Source: an uncultured Actinomycetes bacterium
GTDB lineage: Bacteria > Actinomycetota > Acidimicrobiia > Acidimicrobiales > Ilumatobacteraceae
Assembly (NCBI GenBank): GCA_937927625.1
Contig: CALBSD010000070.1
Location: 1 to 63,699 of the forward strand
DNA length: 63,699 bases
Direction of reading: 5' to 3'
Shown: positions 9,054-16,526 of the stretch, piece after piece
Layout: the number at the start of each line of letters is the position of its first letter
How positions within the stretch are numbered: the stretch's first letter is position 1
Notes under the pieces: generated by a model
Database searches by the model: none
Seen by the model: only the letters and a program-made list of their open reading frames with translations
Told to the model about the DNA's origin: nothing
Program-made: the position numbers and the translations under genes

Positions 9054-9833
9054 TTACCCCTGCGGCTGTTCCTTACGATGACGTGCAACCTGCATGGCAA
9101 CAACTGTTCCTGCCATTGCAACGTTGAGACTTTCTGAACGACCCTCGTGCTCGATGGTGATCCATGAATCGACAGAAGCATCTGCAGGCAAGCCATGAGC
9201 TTCATTGCCAAGAACAATGCCGACGAGACCGGAGAGGTCTGCTTCGTAGATGGATTCAGGATGCGACACACCGAGGGAGTCGTGTGATGTTGTACCGAGG
9301 AGACGCACGCCAGCGGCTTGCAAAGTGTCGAGTGTCTCGACTTGCCACACCGGTACATGGAAGATGGCACCAGCCGAGGCGCGAACTGTCTTCGGCGACC
9401 ACGGATCAACCGTGTTGCCCACCAAAACGACGCCGGTTGCGCCCGCTGCTTCGGCACTGCGAACCAATGTGCCCAAATTGCCAGGGTCAGATACTTCGTG
9501 CAGGACAAGTAACCAATCAGATTCATTGAACGACAATGACCCGGCATCGGGAATTGCACACACAGCCAAAATGCCGCGAGGTGATTCCGTATCAGCAACG
9601 GAGTTAAACGTCTTGGCGTCTAGCTCGTGCGTATTGATCGGCGCTTCGTAGTCGTCGTAATCCTCGCGCACATATTGCTCAAGGATGTCGAGACCAGCGA
9701 GTACCGCTTCTTCGACAAGTGTGGGCCCTTCGACAATGAACGACCCTTCCTCATAACGGAAACTGCGGCGCCCAATGAGGCGCCGCAGAGTCTGAACCCG
9801 AGGGTTCGAGGATGACAGTGGTGTCCTGCTCAG
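9054..9833 (-). CDS. TrmH/SpoU family RNA 2'-O-methyltransferase, probable CTG start
   Basis: SAM-dependent ribose methyltransferase acting on rRNA or tRNA; the target cannot be told from sequence. From a CTG at 9833 it has 259 residues. The N-terminal substrate-binding domain shows NPRVQTLRRLIGRRSFR and FIVEGPTLVEEA; the SPOUT domain shows LHEVSDPGNLGTLVRSAEA, GIVLGNEAHGLP and SLNVAMAGTVV. No ATG, GTG or TTG exists in frame early enough: the first GTG (9671) would remove most of the N-terminal domain. The CTG overlaps the rplT stop as CTGA, copying the ATGA coupling used elsewhere, with AAAGG about 11 nt upstream. The family is certain; the start codon is an inference. Confidence 0.85.
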   Translation of the reverse strand: MSRTPLSSSNPRVQTLRRLIGRRSFRYEEGSFIVEGPTLVEEAVLAGLDILEQYVREDYDDYEAPINTHELDAKTFNSVADTESPRGILAVCAIPDAGSLSFNESDWLLVLHEVSDPGNLGTLVRSAEAAGATGVVLVGNTVDPWSPKTVRASAGAIFHVPVWQVETLDTLQAAGVRLLGTTSHDSLGVSHPESIYEADLSGLVGIVLGNEAHGLPADASVDSWITIEHEGRSESLNVAMAGTVVAMQVARHRKEQPQG

Positions 9834-10186
9834 ACCAGTGCGGCCTTTGCTGCAACCACCAAAGCGGTGAATGCTTCTGCATCGTGCACTGCGAGATCGG
9901 AAAGGATCTTGCGGTCAACTTCGATGCCTGCTGCATTCAATCCAGCAATGAAACGGCTGTATGAGATGTCGTTCAAACGGCATGCAGCGTTGATGCGCTG
10001 GATCCAGAGACGACGGAACTCGCCCTTCTTTGCACGACGGTCACGGAATGCGTACTGACCGGAGTGCAGTACTTGCTCGTTAGCGGCGCGGAATGAACGG
10101 CTCTTATTACCGTAATAACCCTTTGCCTTTTCGAGGACTGCACGGTGCTTCTTGCGTGCATGAACGGCTCTTTTGACTCTTGCCAT
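9830..10186 (-). CDS. rplT: 50S ribosomal protein L20
   Basis: Ribosomal large-subunit assembly protein that binds 23S rRNA; 118 residues, normal length. It has the basic N-terminal extension MARVKRAVHARKKHRAVLEK and the globular part with RRLWIQRINAACRLNDISYS. It follows rpmI after 31 nt in the classic infC-rpmI-rplT operon. L20 is the autoregulator of this operon in several bacteria; whether that holds here is unknown. Confidence 0.97.
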   Translation of the reverse strand: MARVKRAVHARKKHRAVLEKAKGYYGNKSRSFRAANEQVLHSGQYAFRDRRAKKGEFRRLWIQRINAACRLNDISYSRFIAGLNAAGIEVDRKILSDLAVHDAEAFTALVVAAKAALV

Positions 10187-10217
10187 GGTGTTTTCCTAAC
10201 TCTCTCGTTCTTCCTGA

Positions 10218-10415
10218 TTAGCGCATGCCCAAAAGGCGCTTGATCTTGCGGGCATCGCCAGGGTGCACGTCGACGTCGCCTGCAAGGCGACGTGTGCGCA
10301 CGCTTGACTTCTTTTCAAAGAGGTGCTGGCGGTTGGCCTGTTGACGGCGCAATTTGCCAGAACCTGTTGTCTTGAAACGCTTTGCAGCTGTCTTGCTTGT
10401 CTTCATCTTTGGCAT
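10218..10415 (-). CDS. rpmI: 50S ribosomal protein L35
   Basis: Small basic large-subunit protein of 65 residues. The start MPKMKTSKTAAKRFKTTGSG is the family signature, and the C-terminus has HPGDARKIKRLLGMR. It lies 11 nt after infC and 31 nt before rplT. Confidence 0.97.
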   Translation of the reverse strand: MPKMKTSKTAAKRFKTTGSGKLRRQQANRQHLFEKKSSVRTRRLAGDVDVHPGDARKIKRLLGMR

Positions 10416-10426
10416 GTTCTATTCCT

Positions 10427-11044
10427 CTACTCGTTATCGCTCTGTTCGGCGGGTGCCGGGGTTTCGGTTGCAACAGGTGCTGCGCCCTCTTCCTGGTCCT
10501 TTTCGATCTTCTTGGCGGGTGCCTTCTTGTCAGGAGACAAGACCATTGTCATGTTGCGACCCTCGAGGCGGGCTTGGGTTTCCACTTTTGCAAGTGGTCC
10601 GAGCTGTTCGAGTGCCGCATCGAGAATCTTTGCGCCCAGTTCTGGGTGAGCAACTTCTCGTCCGCGGAATTGCAGTGTGACCTTTACTTTGTGTCCGTCC
10701 TCAAGGAAGTCACGCATGTGCCGAACCTTCGTATCGAAGTCGCCCTTTCCGATCTTTGGTCGGAACTTCACCTCTTTGATGGTGACGTGGGTTGTCTTCT
10801 TACGCGACTCTTTGGCCTTCTGCGCTTCTTCGTAACGGAACTTTCCGTAGTCCATGATGCGACACACCGGTGGATTTGCGAGCGGTGCAACCTCGACTAA
10901 GTCAAGATCTAGTTCTCGCGCCAGTGTGAGGGCATCAGCGGTGGTGCGAACACCAACCTGACTACCGTCGGGACCGATAAGGCGAACCTCGCGCGCACGG
11001 ATGCGCTCGTTGTAACGGGGTTCATTATTCTGCGGCGTAGCTAT
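10427..11044 (-). CDS. infC: Translation initiation factor IF-3, probable ATA start
   Basis: IF-3 binds the 30S subunit, prevents premature 50S joining and proofreads start codons. The N-domain begins NEPRYNERIRAREVRLIG, the linker and C-domain follow with VCRIMDYGKFRYEEAQKAKE and KEVKFRPKIGKGDFD, and a charged, Ala/Pro-rich tail ends the 205-residue protein. The only start giving a normal N-terminus is ATA at 11044-11042, with AGAGAG 7 nt upstream. Non-AUG starts are a known feature of infC that allows IF-3 to limit its own translation. A GTG at 11170 is in frame, but the added 42 residues are Cys-rich and coincide with leader hairpins. Confidence 0.92.
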   Translation of the reverse strand: MATPQNNEPRYNERIRAREVRLIGPDGSQVGVRTTADALTLARELDLDLVEVAPLANPPVCRIMDYGKFRYEEAQKAKESRKKTTHVTIKEVKFRPKIGKGDFDTKVRHMRDFLEDGHKVKVTLQFRGREVAHPELGAKILDAALEQLGPLAKVETQARLEGRNMTMVLSPDKKAPAKKIEKDQEEGAAPVATETPAPAEQSDNE

Positions 11045-11210
11045 GGCTGTCTCTCTTGTGCAATGGGCCTCGCCCTCCTCTGTGTTGAACCACTTTCGTG
11101 GTTCGTTCGTGCCAGTGCACGAAGCAGAACACAGAGCAACACAGTTGCTCGCAATCTCGACCCGACGCACTCCTGGAACCAGGGTGGACAGGTGGGGGCG
11201 TGAACCCCAC
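11045..11210 (-). promoter_or_regulatory. Structured 5' leader of infC-rpmI-rplT
   Basis: On the transcribed strand this leader holds four inverted repeats in a row: GTGGGG/CCCCAC arms (11192-11210), GAGCAAC/GTTGCTC with a 3-nt loop (11134-11150), CGTGC/GCACG with a 4-nt loop (11108-11121), and GAACCAC/GTGGTTC closing a GAAA tetraloop (11087-11104). None is followed by a U run, so they are not terminators. A regulatory mRNA leader sensing L20 or IF-3 is inferred from operon identity. Confidence 0.55.
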
Positions 11211-11230
11211 TTCGCTCAGTTGACGTGGTT

Positions 11231-11236
11231 TAGGGT
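11231..11236 (+). promoter_or_regulatory. Candidate -10 box of the DUF1844 gene
   Basis: TAGGGT ends 8 nt before the ATG at 11245, with no Shine-Dalgarno sequence between. A TTGACG lies only 5 bp upstream of it, too near to act as its -35. Confidence 0.4.
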
Positions 11237-11244
11237 ATCGCCCA

Positions 11245-11583
11245 ATGAGCGCAGACGACACCATCCCCCCAACAGAACCATTTCTGGATGACCAGACCGC
11301 CGAAGCCCTTGAGGCAGTGGCTGAGACTCGCCGCCGATTAGCAGAGGTTCCGGCCTCTGTTGTCGTGACAAACCATGCCATGGGCTTGTTCGAATTGGCT
11401 GCCATCCACCTCTCCGCCGAGCCTCCCCGCCTCGAGGATGCCCAATTGGCTATTGATGCCCTTGGGTTCCTGGTGGACAACCTGGGTGAGCGTCTGGGCG
11501 AACACGCAGAAACCCTGGCTGCCGCCCTCAGCAATATCCGCCTGGTCTTTGTCCAGCGGACCAACGGCTCTACAGAGAGCTGA
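11245..11583 (+). CDS. DUF1844 domain protein
   Basis: Cytosolic protein of 112 residues with no known reaction. An acidic N-terminus (MSADDTIPPTEPFLDDQ) precedes a helical region (about 40-105, VTNHAMGLFELAAIHL to AALSNIRLVFVQR) that resembles DUF1844 proteins, commonly encoded beside infC in actinobacteria. Here it is divergent from infC, 200 bp from its start. Its last 14 bp overlap the convergent cold-shock-like gene. Family call by pattern only. Confidence 0.75.
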   Translation: MSADDTIPPTEPFLDDQTAEALEAVAETRRRLAEVPASVVVTNHAMGLFELAAIHLSAEPPRLEDAQLAIDALGFLVDNLGERLGEHAETLAAALSNIRLVFVQRTNGSTES

Positions 11584-11782
11584 CCTCGAAGGCCTCTTCA
11601 CGCACCACGTGAAACTTGGTGGTGAACTGCACAGCAGTCCCCACTTCCACGTTTCTGGTGCCATCGGTCAGGACAGCTGAATGGAATGGCCACACACGGC
11701 CTTCCCCATCAGTGATTTCACCGAGCCCAATCCTGCGATCGAACTGGGTGACAGTCCCCTGACGAATTTCCGAACTGGTCAT
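11570..11782 (-). CDS. Small cold-shock-domain-like protein
   Basis: A 70-residue protein from the ATG at 11782, 4 nt after the hisG stop. The segment GTVTQFDRRIGLGEITDGEG followed by VWPFHSAVL and VGTAVQFTTKF resembles the five-strand CspA fold (compare GxVKWFNxxxGxGFI and FVHxSAI). The aromatic RNA-binding residues of RNP1 and RNP2 are largely replaced, so nucleic-acid binding is uncertain. The frame extends upstream to 11842 but that part lies in hisG. It could be a divergent Csp or another small OB-fold protein. Confidence 0.7.
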   Translation of the reverse strand: MTSSEIRQGTVTQFDRRIGLGEITDGEGRVWPFHSAVLTDGTRNVEVGTAVQFTTKFHVVREEAFEVSSL

Positions 11783-11786
11783 TGTC

Positions 11787-12659
11787 CTAGTGGATGATCT
11801 TTGAGATCGGAATCTCAAGAAGGTCTGATGCACCTGCATCAATGAGTGCAGGAATCAAGGTGTTGATGCCCCGCTTGGCAACCACGGTCTCAATCGCGAA
11901 GTCCCCAGAGGCAAGATGAGCGATCGTGGGCGACTTTGCTGACGGCAAGAGTGCAACGACAGCTTCTTTGGCTTCCTTCGTGACATTGAGTTTCAACAAC
12001 ACTTTGTCGCGAGCCTCAAGTGTGCCAGTGAGCAATGTCATGATCTGTTCCATTGCATGACGCTTTGCAGGGTCTTCAAAGGACTTCTTGTTGGCAATGA
12101 GTTCGGTGTAGCTCACGAGAATCGTGTCAATGATGCGAAGACCTGCAGCACGCAGTGCGCGACCAGTTTCCGTGATATCGACAACGCAATCAGCGATATC
12201 GGGGATCTTTGCTTCGCTCGCTCCGTAGCTCAATCGAATATCTGCCTTCACGCCGCGCTCTTCAAAGAAGCGACGAGTCATCTCTGGATATTCCGTGGTG
12301 ACGCGAACGCCATCGCCAAGATCTTTCACGGATTGTGCAGGCGAAGAATCAGCAACAGCAACAATCACGCGGATAGGAAGCGCGGTGGCCTTTGAGTACT
12401 TCAACTCCCCCAGGCTGACAACGTCACTATTGGTCTCTTCAATCCAGTCACGGCCGGTGATGCCGATGTCGAAAAGACCTTCCTGTACATACGACGCAAT
12501 TTCTTGCGGACGAAGGATGCGGACGGAATCGACGCGCGGGTCATCAATGCTGGCTTTGTAGTCCACCGAGGATGAACGAACGACAGAAAGGTCGGCAGCT
12601 TCGAACAGATCGAAGGTGGCCTTTTCGAGTGAGCCTTTGGGGAGTACGAACTTGAGCAC
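11787..12659 (-). CDS. hisG: ATP phosphoribosyltransferase, long form
   Basis: First step of histidine synthesis, ATP plus PRPP to phosphoribosyl-ATP. It has 290 residues, the long form with a C-terminal ACT-like regulatory domain that permits histidine inhibition without HisZ. It shows VLPKGSLEKATFDLFEAADL at the N-terminus, GLFDIGITGRDWIEE, and the PRPP-binding stretch ADCVVDITETGRALRAAGL. The start is a GTG at 12659 with TAGCCT ending 6 nt before it and no Shine-Dalgarno sequence. Other his genes are not nearby. Confidence 0.95.
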   Translation of the reverse strand: MLKFVLPKGSLEKATFDLFEAADLSVVRSSSVDYKASIDDPRVDSVRILRPQEIASYVQEGLFDIGITGRDWIEETNSDVVSLGELKYSKATALPIRVIVAVADSSPAQSVKDLGDGVRVTTEYPEMTRRFFEERGVKADIRLSYGASEAKIPDIADCVVDITETGRALRAAGLRIIDTILVSYTELIANKKSFEDPAKRHAMEQIMTLLTGTLEARDKVLLKLNVTKEAKEAVVALLPSAKSPTIAHLASGDFAIETVVAKRGINTLIPALIDAGASDLLEIPISKIIH

Positions 12660-12665
12660 GAAATG

Positions 12666-12671
12666 AGGCTA
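12666..12671 (-). promoter_or_regulatory. Candidate -10 box of hisG
   Basis: TAGCCT ends 6 nt before the GTG start. The identical hexamer precedes def (14130) and pdxS (57161). It lies in the 50-bp hisG-fmt gap, which otherwise shows nothing. Confidence 0.45.
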
Positions 12672-12709
12672 TCCAGCAACGCCGAGTCACTGCCCCTGAT
12701 TAAAGGTCT

Positions 12710-13594
12710 TTACAAAAATTGAGTGGACGAATCAGCACTGCGACCGCGCATCCAGTCGGCAGCAGCCATCGGGCCTTTACCTTCGGGCTGCACCCGCACC
12801 AGCAAAATATCGCCAGAGCCTGTTCCGACATAACAGTCAGACTCCAATTCGCCTGGTTTCAAGGTGCTGGCCCCATCAGGCATTGCCACTTCGAGAATCT
12901 TGATACGAGCCCCACCCAACACGGTGAAGGCACGCAATGCCCTCACATGGCGGTGAATTTCAACCGCTGTGGCGGACCAATCAATGCGAGCTTCATCGGT
13001 GGAGATCTTCTTGGCATAGGTTGCGCCATCGCCCTGAGGAACCGGAGTGCCCAGCCCTTTTGTCAATGTGGAAATCAGAAGCTGAGCGCCAACTGTGGCC
13101 AGTTCATTTGTCAGTGTCTGCACCGTGGAGGTTTCAGTAATCGCGACTTCTTCGCGGGCATACACAGCGCCCGTATCCAGAGTCTCTTCAATGTCCATGA
13201 TGCACACACCGGTGACTGCATCACCAGCGATGATGGCACGCTCCACTGGAGCAGCGCCACGCCAACGCGGAAGCAACGAGAAGTGAATGTTGATCATCGG
13301 AGTATCAACAAGGATCGATGCAGGGATGATGCGCCCATACGCGACAACAATGCCCAACATGTTCAGCGATGCATTTGCACGAATCCATTCAAAATCGTGA
13401 CTGACAGGAATTCCGAGACGGAGCGCGACTTCCTTCACAGGACTGGGCGTCATTGATGAACCGCGACCGCGTTTTGCATCATGACGAGTCACAACATGAA
13501 CAACGTTGAACCCCGCATTGACGAGTTGTTCTAACACCACTGCAGCTGCAGGTGGAGTTCCAAGAAAGACGAGAGGACGAGCCTCTGCTGCCAT
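12710..13594 (-). CDS. fmt: Methionyl-tRNA formyltransferase
   Basis: Formylates initiator Met-tRNA with 10-formyl-THF. It has 294 residues. The catalytic core has INIHFSLLPRWRGAAPVERA with the conserved Asn and His, and VCIMDIEETLDTGAVY carrying the catalytic Asp; the C-terminal domain (about 200-294) binds the tRNA acceptor. The start at 13594 lies 2 nt after the def stop, forming the classic def-fmt pair that adds and removes the formyl group. Confidence 0.96.
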   Translation of the reverse strand: MAAEARPLVFLGTPPAAAVVLEQLVNAGFNVVHVVTRHDAKRGRGSSMTPSPVKEVALRLGIPVSHDFEWIRANASLNMLGIVVAYGRIIPASILVDTPMINIHFSLLPRWRGAAPVERAIIAGDAVTGVCIMDIEETLDTGAVYAREEVAITETSTVQTLTNELATVGAQLLISTLTKGLGTPVPQGDGATYAKKISTDEARIDWSATAVEIHRHVRALRAFTVLGGARIKILEVAMPDGASTLKPGELESDCYVGTGSGDILLVRVQPEGKGPMAAADWMRGRSADSSTQFL

Positions 13595-13596
13595 GA

Positions 13597-14121
13597 CTAC
13601 TTCAATCCGATGTGTCGGGTTTCGCCTTCGGAGGAGCCACCATCCGCAATGCGTGCATATTCACGGAACGCTTCTTCACGTTGCTCTGGCGTCATGCGAT
13701 CAAACATCAACACACCGTTGAGGTGATCGAGTTCATGCTGGAACAAGCGAGCCAACAACTCATCGGCTTCCACCTGAATTGTGTTGCCGTTGAGATCAAT
13801 CGCCTCCAGGAGAACTTCCTTCGGACGCAACATCTCGACATAAAGACCAGGAATCGACAGACAGCCTTCGTCGTAGACCCATTCACCACGTGATTCAACG
13901 ATGCGAGGGTTGATGAGGGTTGTAGGTTCGCCATCGATGTCGTACACAAAGATTTGCTTTTGGACGCCAATTTGTGGCGCTGCAAGTCCGAGGCCGGGCG
14001 CCTTGTACATCGCCTGCAGCATGGCCTGGGTCAATCGGATGACCTTGCCATCGATATTTTCCACCTGTTCAGCCACTGCAGTGAGAACGGGATCTCCGTA
14101 GGTGCGGATGTCGTACGCCAT
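13597..14121 (-). CDS. def: Peptide deformylase
   Basis: Metal-dependent removal of the N-formyl group from new proteins; 174 residues from the ATG at 14121. All three signatures are present: GLGLAAPQIG, EGCLSIPG (metal-binding Cys) and QHELDHLNG (HExxH). An upstream in-frame ATG at 14151 would overlap the divergent methyltransferase gene and adds nothing conserved. TAGCCT ends 8 nt before the chosen ATG, suggesting a leaderless def-fmt transcript. The gap to the divergent gene is 22 bp. Confidence 0.95.
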   Translation of the reverse strand: MAYDIRTYGDPVLTAVAEQVENIDGKVIRLTQAMLQAMYKAPGLGLAAPQIGVQKQIFVYDIDGEPTTLINPRIVESRGEWVYDEGCLSIPGLYVEMLRPKEVLLEAIDLNGNTIQVEADELLARLFQHELDHLNGVLMFDRMTPEQREEAFREYARIADGGSSEGETRHIGLK

Positions 14122-14129
14122 ATTCTGAA

Positions 14130-14135
14130 AGGCTA
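14130..14135 (-). promoter_or_regulatory. Candidate -10 box of def
   Basis: TAGCCT on the minus strand ends 8 nt before the def ATG, within the 22-bp gap to the divergent methyltransferase gene. Unlike the argC/yqgE gap, no matching hexamer faces the other way. Confidence 0.45.
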
Positions 14136-14143
14136 CCTGCAGC

Positions 14144-14779
14144 ATGAACACGTCACCTGGCTCCCGCGATTCGCACTACTTCAGCGAAAACCCCTCCTCG
14201 CCTTCCAAGCGGTCCGAGTTTGAGATTGTCGTCAACGACGTCACTTTGACTTTGGAATCTGATGCTGGCGTCTTCAGCCAACATGGACTCGACAAAGGCA
14301 CCGCAGTTCTTCTGGACATTATGAGTCGAGGAAACTCCCCCGTTGTTCCTGATGGGTCCTTGCTGTGCGACATCGGATGTGGATCTGGGCCAATTGCTCT
14401 CACACTTGCAGTGATGTATCCGGCGTGCACTGTGGTGGCAGTCGACGTGAATGAACGAGCACGTGCTCTTTGTGCCGAGAATGCAAAACGAAACAATCTG
14501 AAGAATGTGCGTGTCCTTGCCCCCGAAGAGGTCGGCCCCAATGACCGATATGAATTGATTTGGTCAAACCCGCCCATTCGCATCGGCAAATCTGCACTGC
14601 ATGACCTACTCGACGAATGGATGCAGCGATTGACCTCACAAGGAAAATCACATCTTGTTGTCAGCAAAAACCTTGGTGGAGATTCCTTGGCTCAGTGGCT
14701 GACCGAGCGAGGTTTCATCACGAAGAAACTTGCAAGCAGTAAAGGTTTTCGAGTCTTTGAGGTTGCCGCTCGTCAGTAG
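14144..14779 (+). CDS. RsmC-like class I SAM methyltransferase
   Basis: Probable rRNA guanine-N2 methyltransferase of the short, single-domain RsmC type; 211 residues. SAM-binding motif I is DIGCGSGPIALTLAVMYP near residues 70-87, motif II VVAVDVNERARALC, and the catalytic motif NPPIR near 146-150. The opening SHYFSENP-like stretch and GVFSQHGLDKGT are typical of the family. It is divergent from def with a weak AAAGG 11 nt upstream of the ATG, and overlaps the priA 3' end by 7 bp. The exact rRNA target is not determinable. Confidence 0.9.
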   Translation: MNTSPGSRDSHYFSENPSSPSKRSEFEIVVNDVTLTLESDAGVFSQHGLDKGTAVLLDIMSRGNSPVVPDGSLLCDIGCGSGPIALTLAVMYPACTVVAVDVNERARALCAENAKRNNLKNVRVLAPEEVGPNDRYELIWSNPPIRIGKSALHDLLDEWMQRLTSQGKSHLVVSKNLGGDSLAQWLTERGFITKKLASSKGFRVFEVAARQ

Positions 14780-16500
14780 CGCTTTGGGTCTGCATGCACG
14801 CGCAGTGCATTTCCGAATTGTTCACGTAGTTGCTGTACCGCATTGGATAACACTTCAGCATCAGTGGACTTGAGAATCGCTGAACTTTCCTCGCGCGCAA
14901 TATCGACCCCAGCAATGGTCGGTATGTCATCGACAGATTTCGGAGCCACGACATTGATTCGCACCATCGATGCAAATGGTGGCATCAAGAACATGCGGCG
15001 TTGCGCAAGATCATTTGCCATCCACTGCAGCAAGGCAGATTGAGGGTCTGCACTTGCAAGCGCAATCAACAATGGATGTTTTGGTTGACGAGTTTGAACA
15101 ATGATTCGTCCGTTGCTTCCCACGAGTCGAGCTGCACGTGCAACGAGAGCCAAGACCTCACGTGAAGCTGTCAAGCGCGGTGCACTGAGGTCTCGATCGA
15201 TATCAGCAAAGACCACGGCATCTGATTGCGGTATGCGGTACAGAACCGCTTCTGTACCGATGAACACACTCCCCTTTGTCCATGAATCATCTGCATCGGC
15301 GGTGACTTCAACAACGGGATTACGAGTTGACTTCACCACTTGGGAAACAAGCTGAGAAACACCACCACGCGGAACTACGAAAGCCGTACGACCACACGAG
15401 ATACAGACGGAGCCTGCAGTGGTGTTGCACCGCATACAGAGAAGTTCGCCCTCATCGGATTGAGTCAGCAACGAGGAACATGTCGAACACGACTGCACGG
15501 CACGGCACGACTTGCACGTAATGAGTCGCGCCTTCCCTTTGGTATTCAACACACAGACAGTGGTCGCTCCACTTGTGGTGATGCTGCTGAGCATTTCGCT
15601 GGAAAGCAAGGAGCCTGCCACTGGCACATCATCAAGATTCACTACTTCGACGCGCGGCCATGCAGTTTCGCTGTGCACCACAGTCATTGATTCGGAAAAA
15701 AGATGCAACGCATCTGCCGATGGCACCGCAGATGTCAATACGCAGGGAACGCCTGCTCTGCGTGCGCGCTCTTGCGCGACATCAGCCGCATTCCAAGTTG
15801 GCGCACGTTCCTCGTGATGCAACTCATCGTGTTCGTCAATCACCACAATGCTGGACATTCCTTCACATGGCGCAAGCACCGCAGAGCGTGCACCGATGAC
15901 AATGTCAACGCCAGACTTCGCTGCATCCCAATCGTCGGGCACCAAAGCTGTTGTGAAGCCTCGCCGGCGAAGTGCAGCTGCACCCATCACAGCCATGCGT
16001 TGCGTCGGACACACCACCAACACTGAACCGTTTCGTGCCGCCTCGGCAACAACATTCAGTGCAGATGCAAGTGGCGGGACAACCAACAAGCCGCCTCCGC
16101 GAACAACGAGTTCACGCGCAGCGGTGGTCACCGAATCATCGGGAAACGAAATCTTTTGACCGCGTCGAGGATTGACATGTCGACCGCGCATACGAGGCGC
16201 CGATGCACTACTGAGAGTTGCACGCCAACTTCCGAACCATCGTTGCGACATCCATTTGGTCAATGGGATAACGCTTGGATCAACACCGTCTCCAGAAACA
16301 GAGACAATGGGAACGAGACGTGAGATGTCTACCTGCACATCAGTGCGCTCTTCGGCACTGCCTACTTCAACAACCCAGCCACCGACACGACGGCCATTGA
16401 GGTCAATACGAACTCGAGTCCCTCGGCCAACACGTGGCACAAGGGACTCGGGTACGAGGTAATCGAAGACTTTGTCGATGCCCGATACTTCGGGCACCAC
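14773..16500 (-). CDS. priA: PriA-like primosomal protein N', helicase-deficient actinobacterial type
   Basis: Replication-restart protein of 575 residues, shorter than the 650-730 of proteobacterial PriA. The N-terminal DNA-binding domain starts PEVSGIDKVFDYLVPE. Where Walker A should be, the sequence reads GGLLVVPPLASALNVVAEAA with no GKT, and the DEAH-box region reads VVIDEHDELHHEERAPTW. Eight cysteines (CKSC, CSTC, CMRC, CISC) keep the zinc-binding strand-displacement module. Loss of the ATPase site is known for actinobacterial PriA. The start is a GTG 26 nt after the metK stop without a clear ribosome site. It ends the mihF-to-priA operon. Confidence 0.92.
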   Translation of the reverse strand: MVPEVSGIDKVFDYLVPESLVPRVGRGTRVRIDLNGRRVGGWVVEVGSAEERTDVQVDISRLVPIVSVSGDGVDPSVIPLTKWMSQRWFGSWRATLSSASAPRMRGRHVNPRRGQKISFPDDSVTTAARELVVRGGGLLVVPPLASALNVVAEAARNGSVLVVCPTQRMAVMGAAALRRRGFTTALVPDDWDAAKSGVDIVIGARSAVLAPCEGMSSIVVIDEHDELHHEERAPTWNAADVAQERARRAGVPCVLTSAVPSADALHLFSESMTVVHSETAWPRVEVVNLDDVPVAGSLLSSEMLSSITTSGATTVCVLNTKGKARLITCKSCRAVQSCSTCSSLLTQSDEGELLCMRCNTTAGSVCISCGRTAFVVPRGGVSQLVSQVVKSTRNPVVEVTADADDSWTKGSVFIGTEAVLYRIPQSDAVVFADIDRDLSAPRLTASREVLALVARAARLVGSNGRIIVQTRQPKHPLLIALASADPQSALLQWMANDLAQRRMFLMPPFASMVRINVVAPKSVDDIPTIAGVDIAREESSAILKSTDAEVLSNAVQQLREQFGNALRVHADPKRY

Positions 16501-16526
16501 CGACGCGATGATCGGTGACAGACAGG

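Noticed and set aside
9054..9833. TrmH-family gene as a truncated pseudogene
   Set aside because: The frame is continuous through both domains and all motifs; only a standard start codon is missing.
11042..11170. infC starting at GTG 11170 with a 42-residue extension
   Set aside because: The extension is Cys-rich, unlike IF-3 N-termini, and its DNA is made of consecutive hairpins.
11220..11236. TTGACG as the -35 of the DUF1844 gene
   Set aside because: It is only 5 bp from the candidate -10 TAGGGT, far short of the usual 16-18 bp.
14121..14143. Shared symmetric -10 for def and the RsmC-like gene
   Set aside because: TAGCCT serves def, but no TANNNT lies at 6-9 nt before the plus-strand ATG, so the gap lacks the symmetry of the other two divergent pairs.
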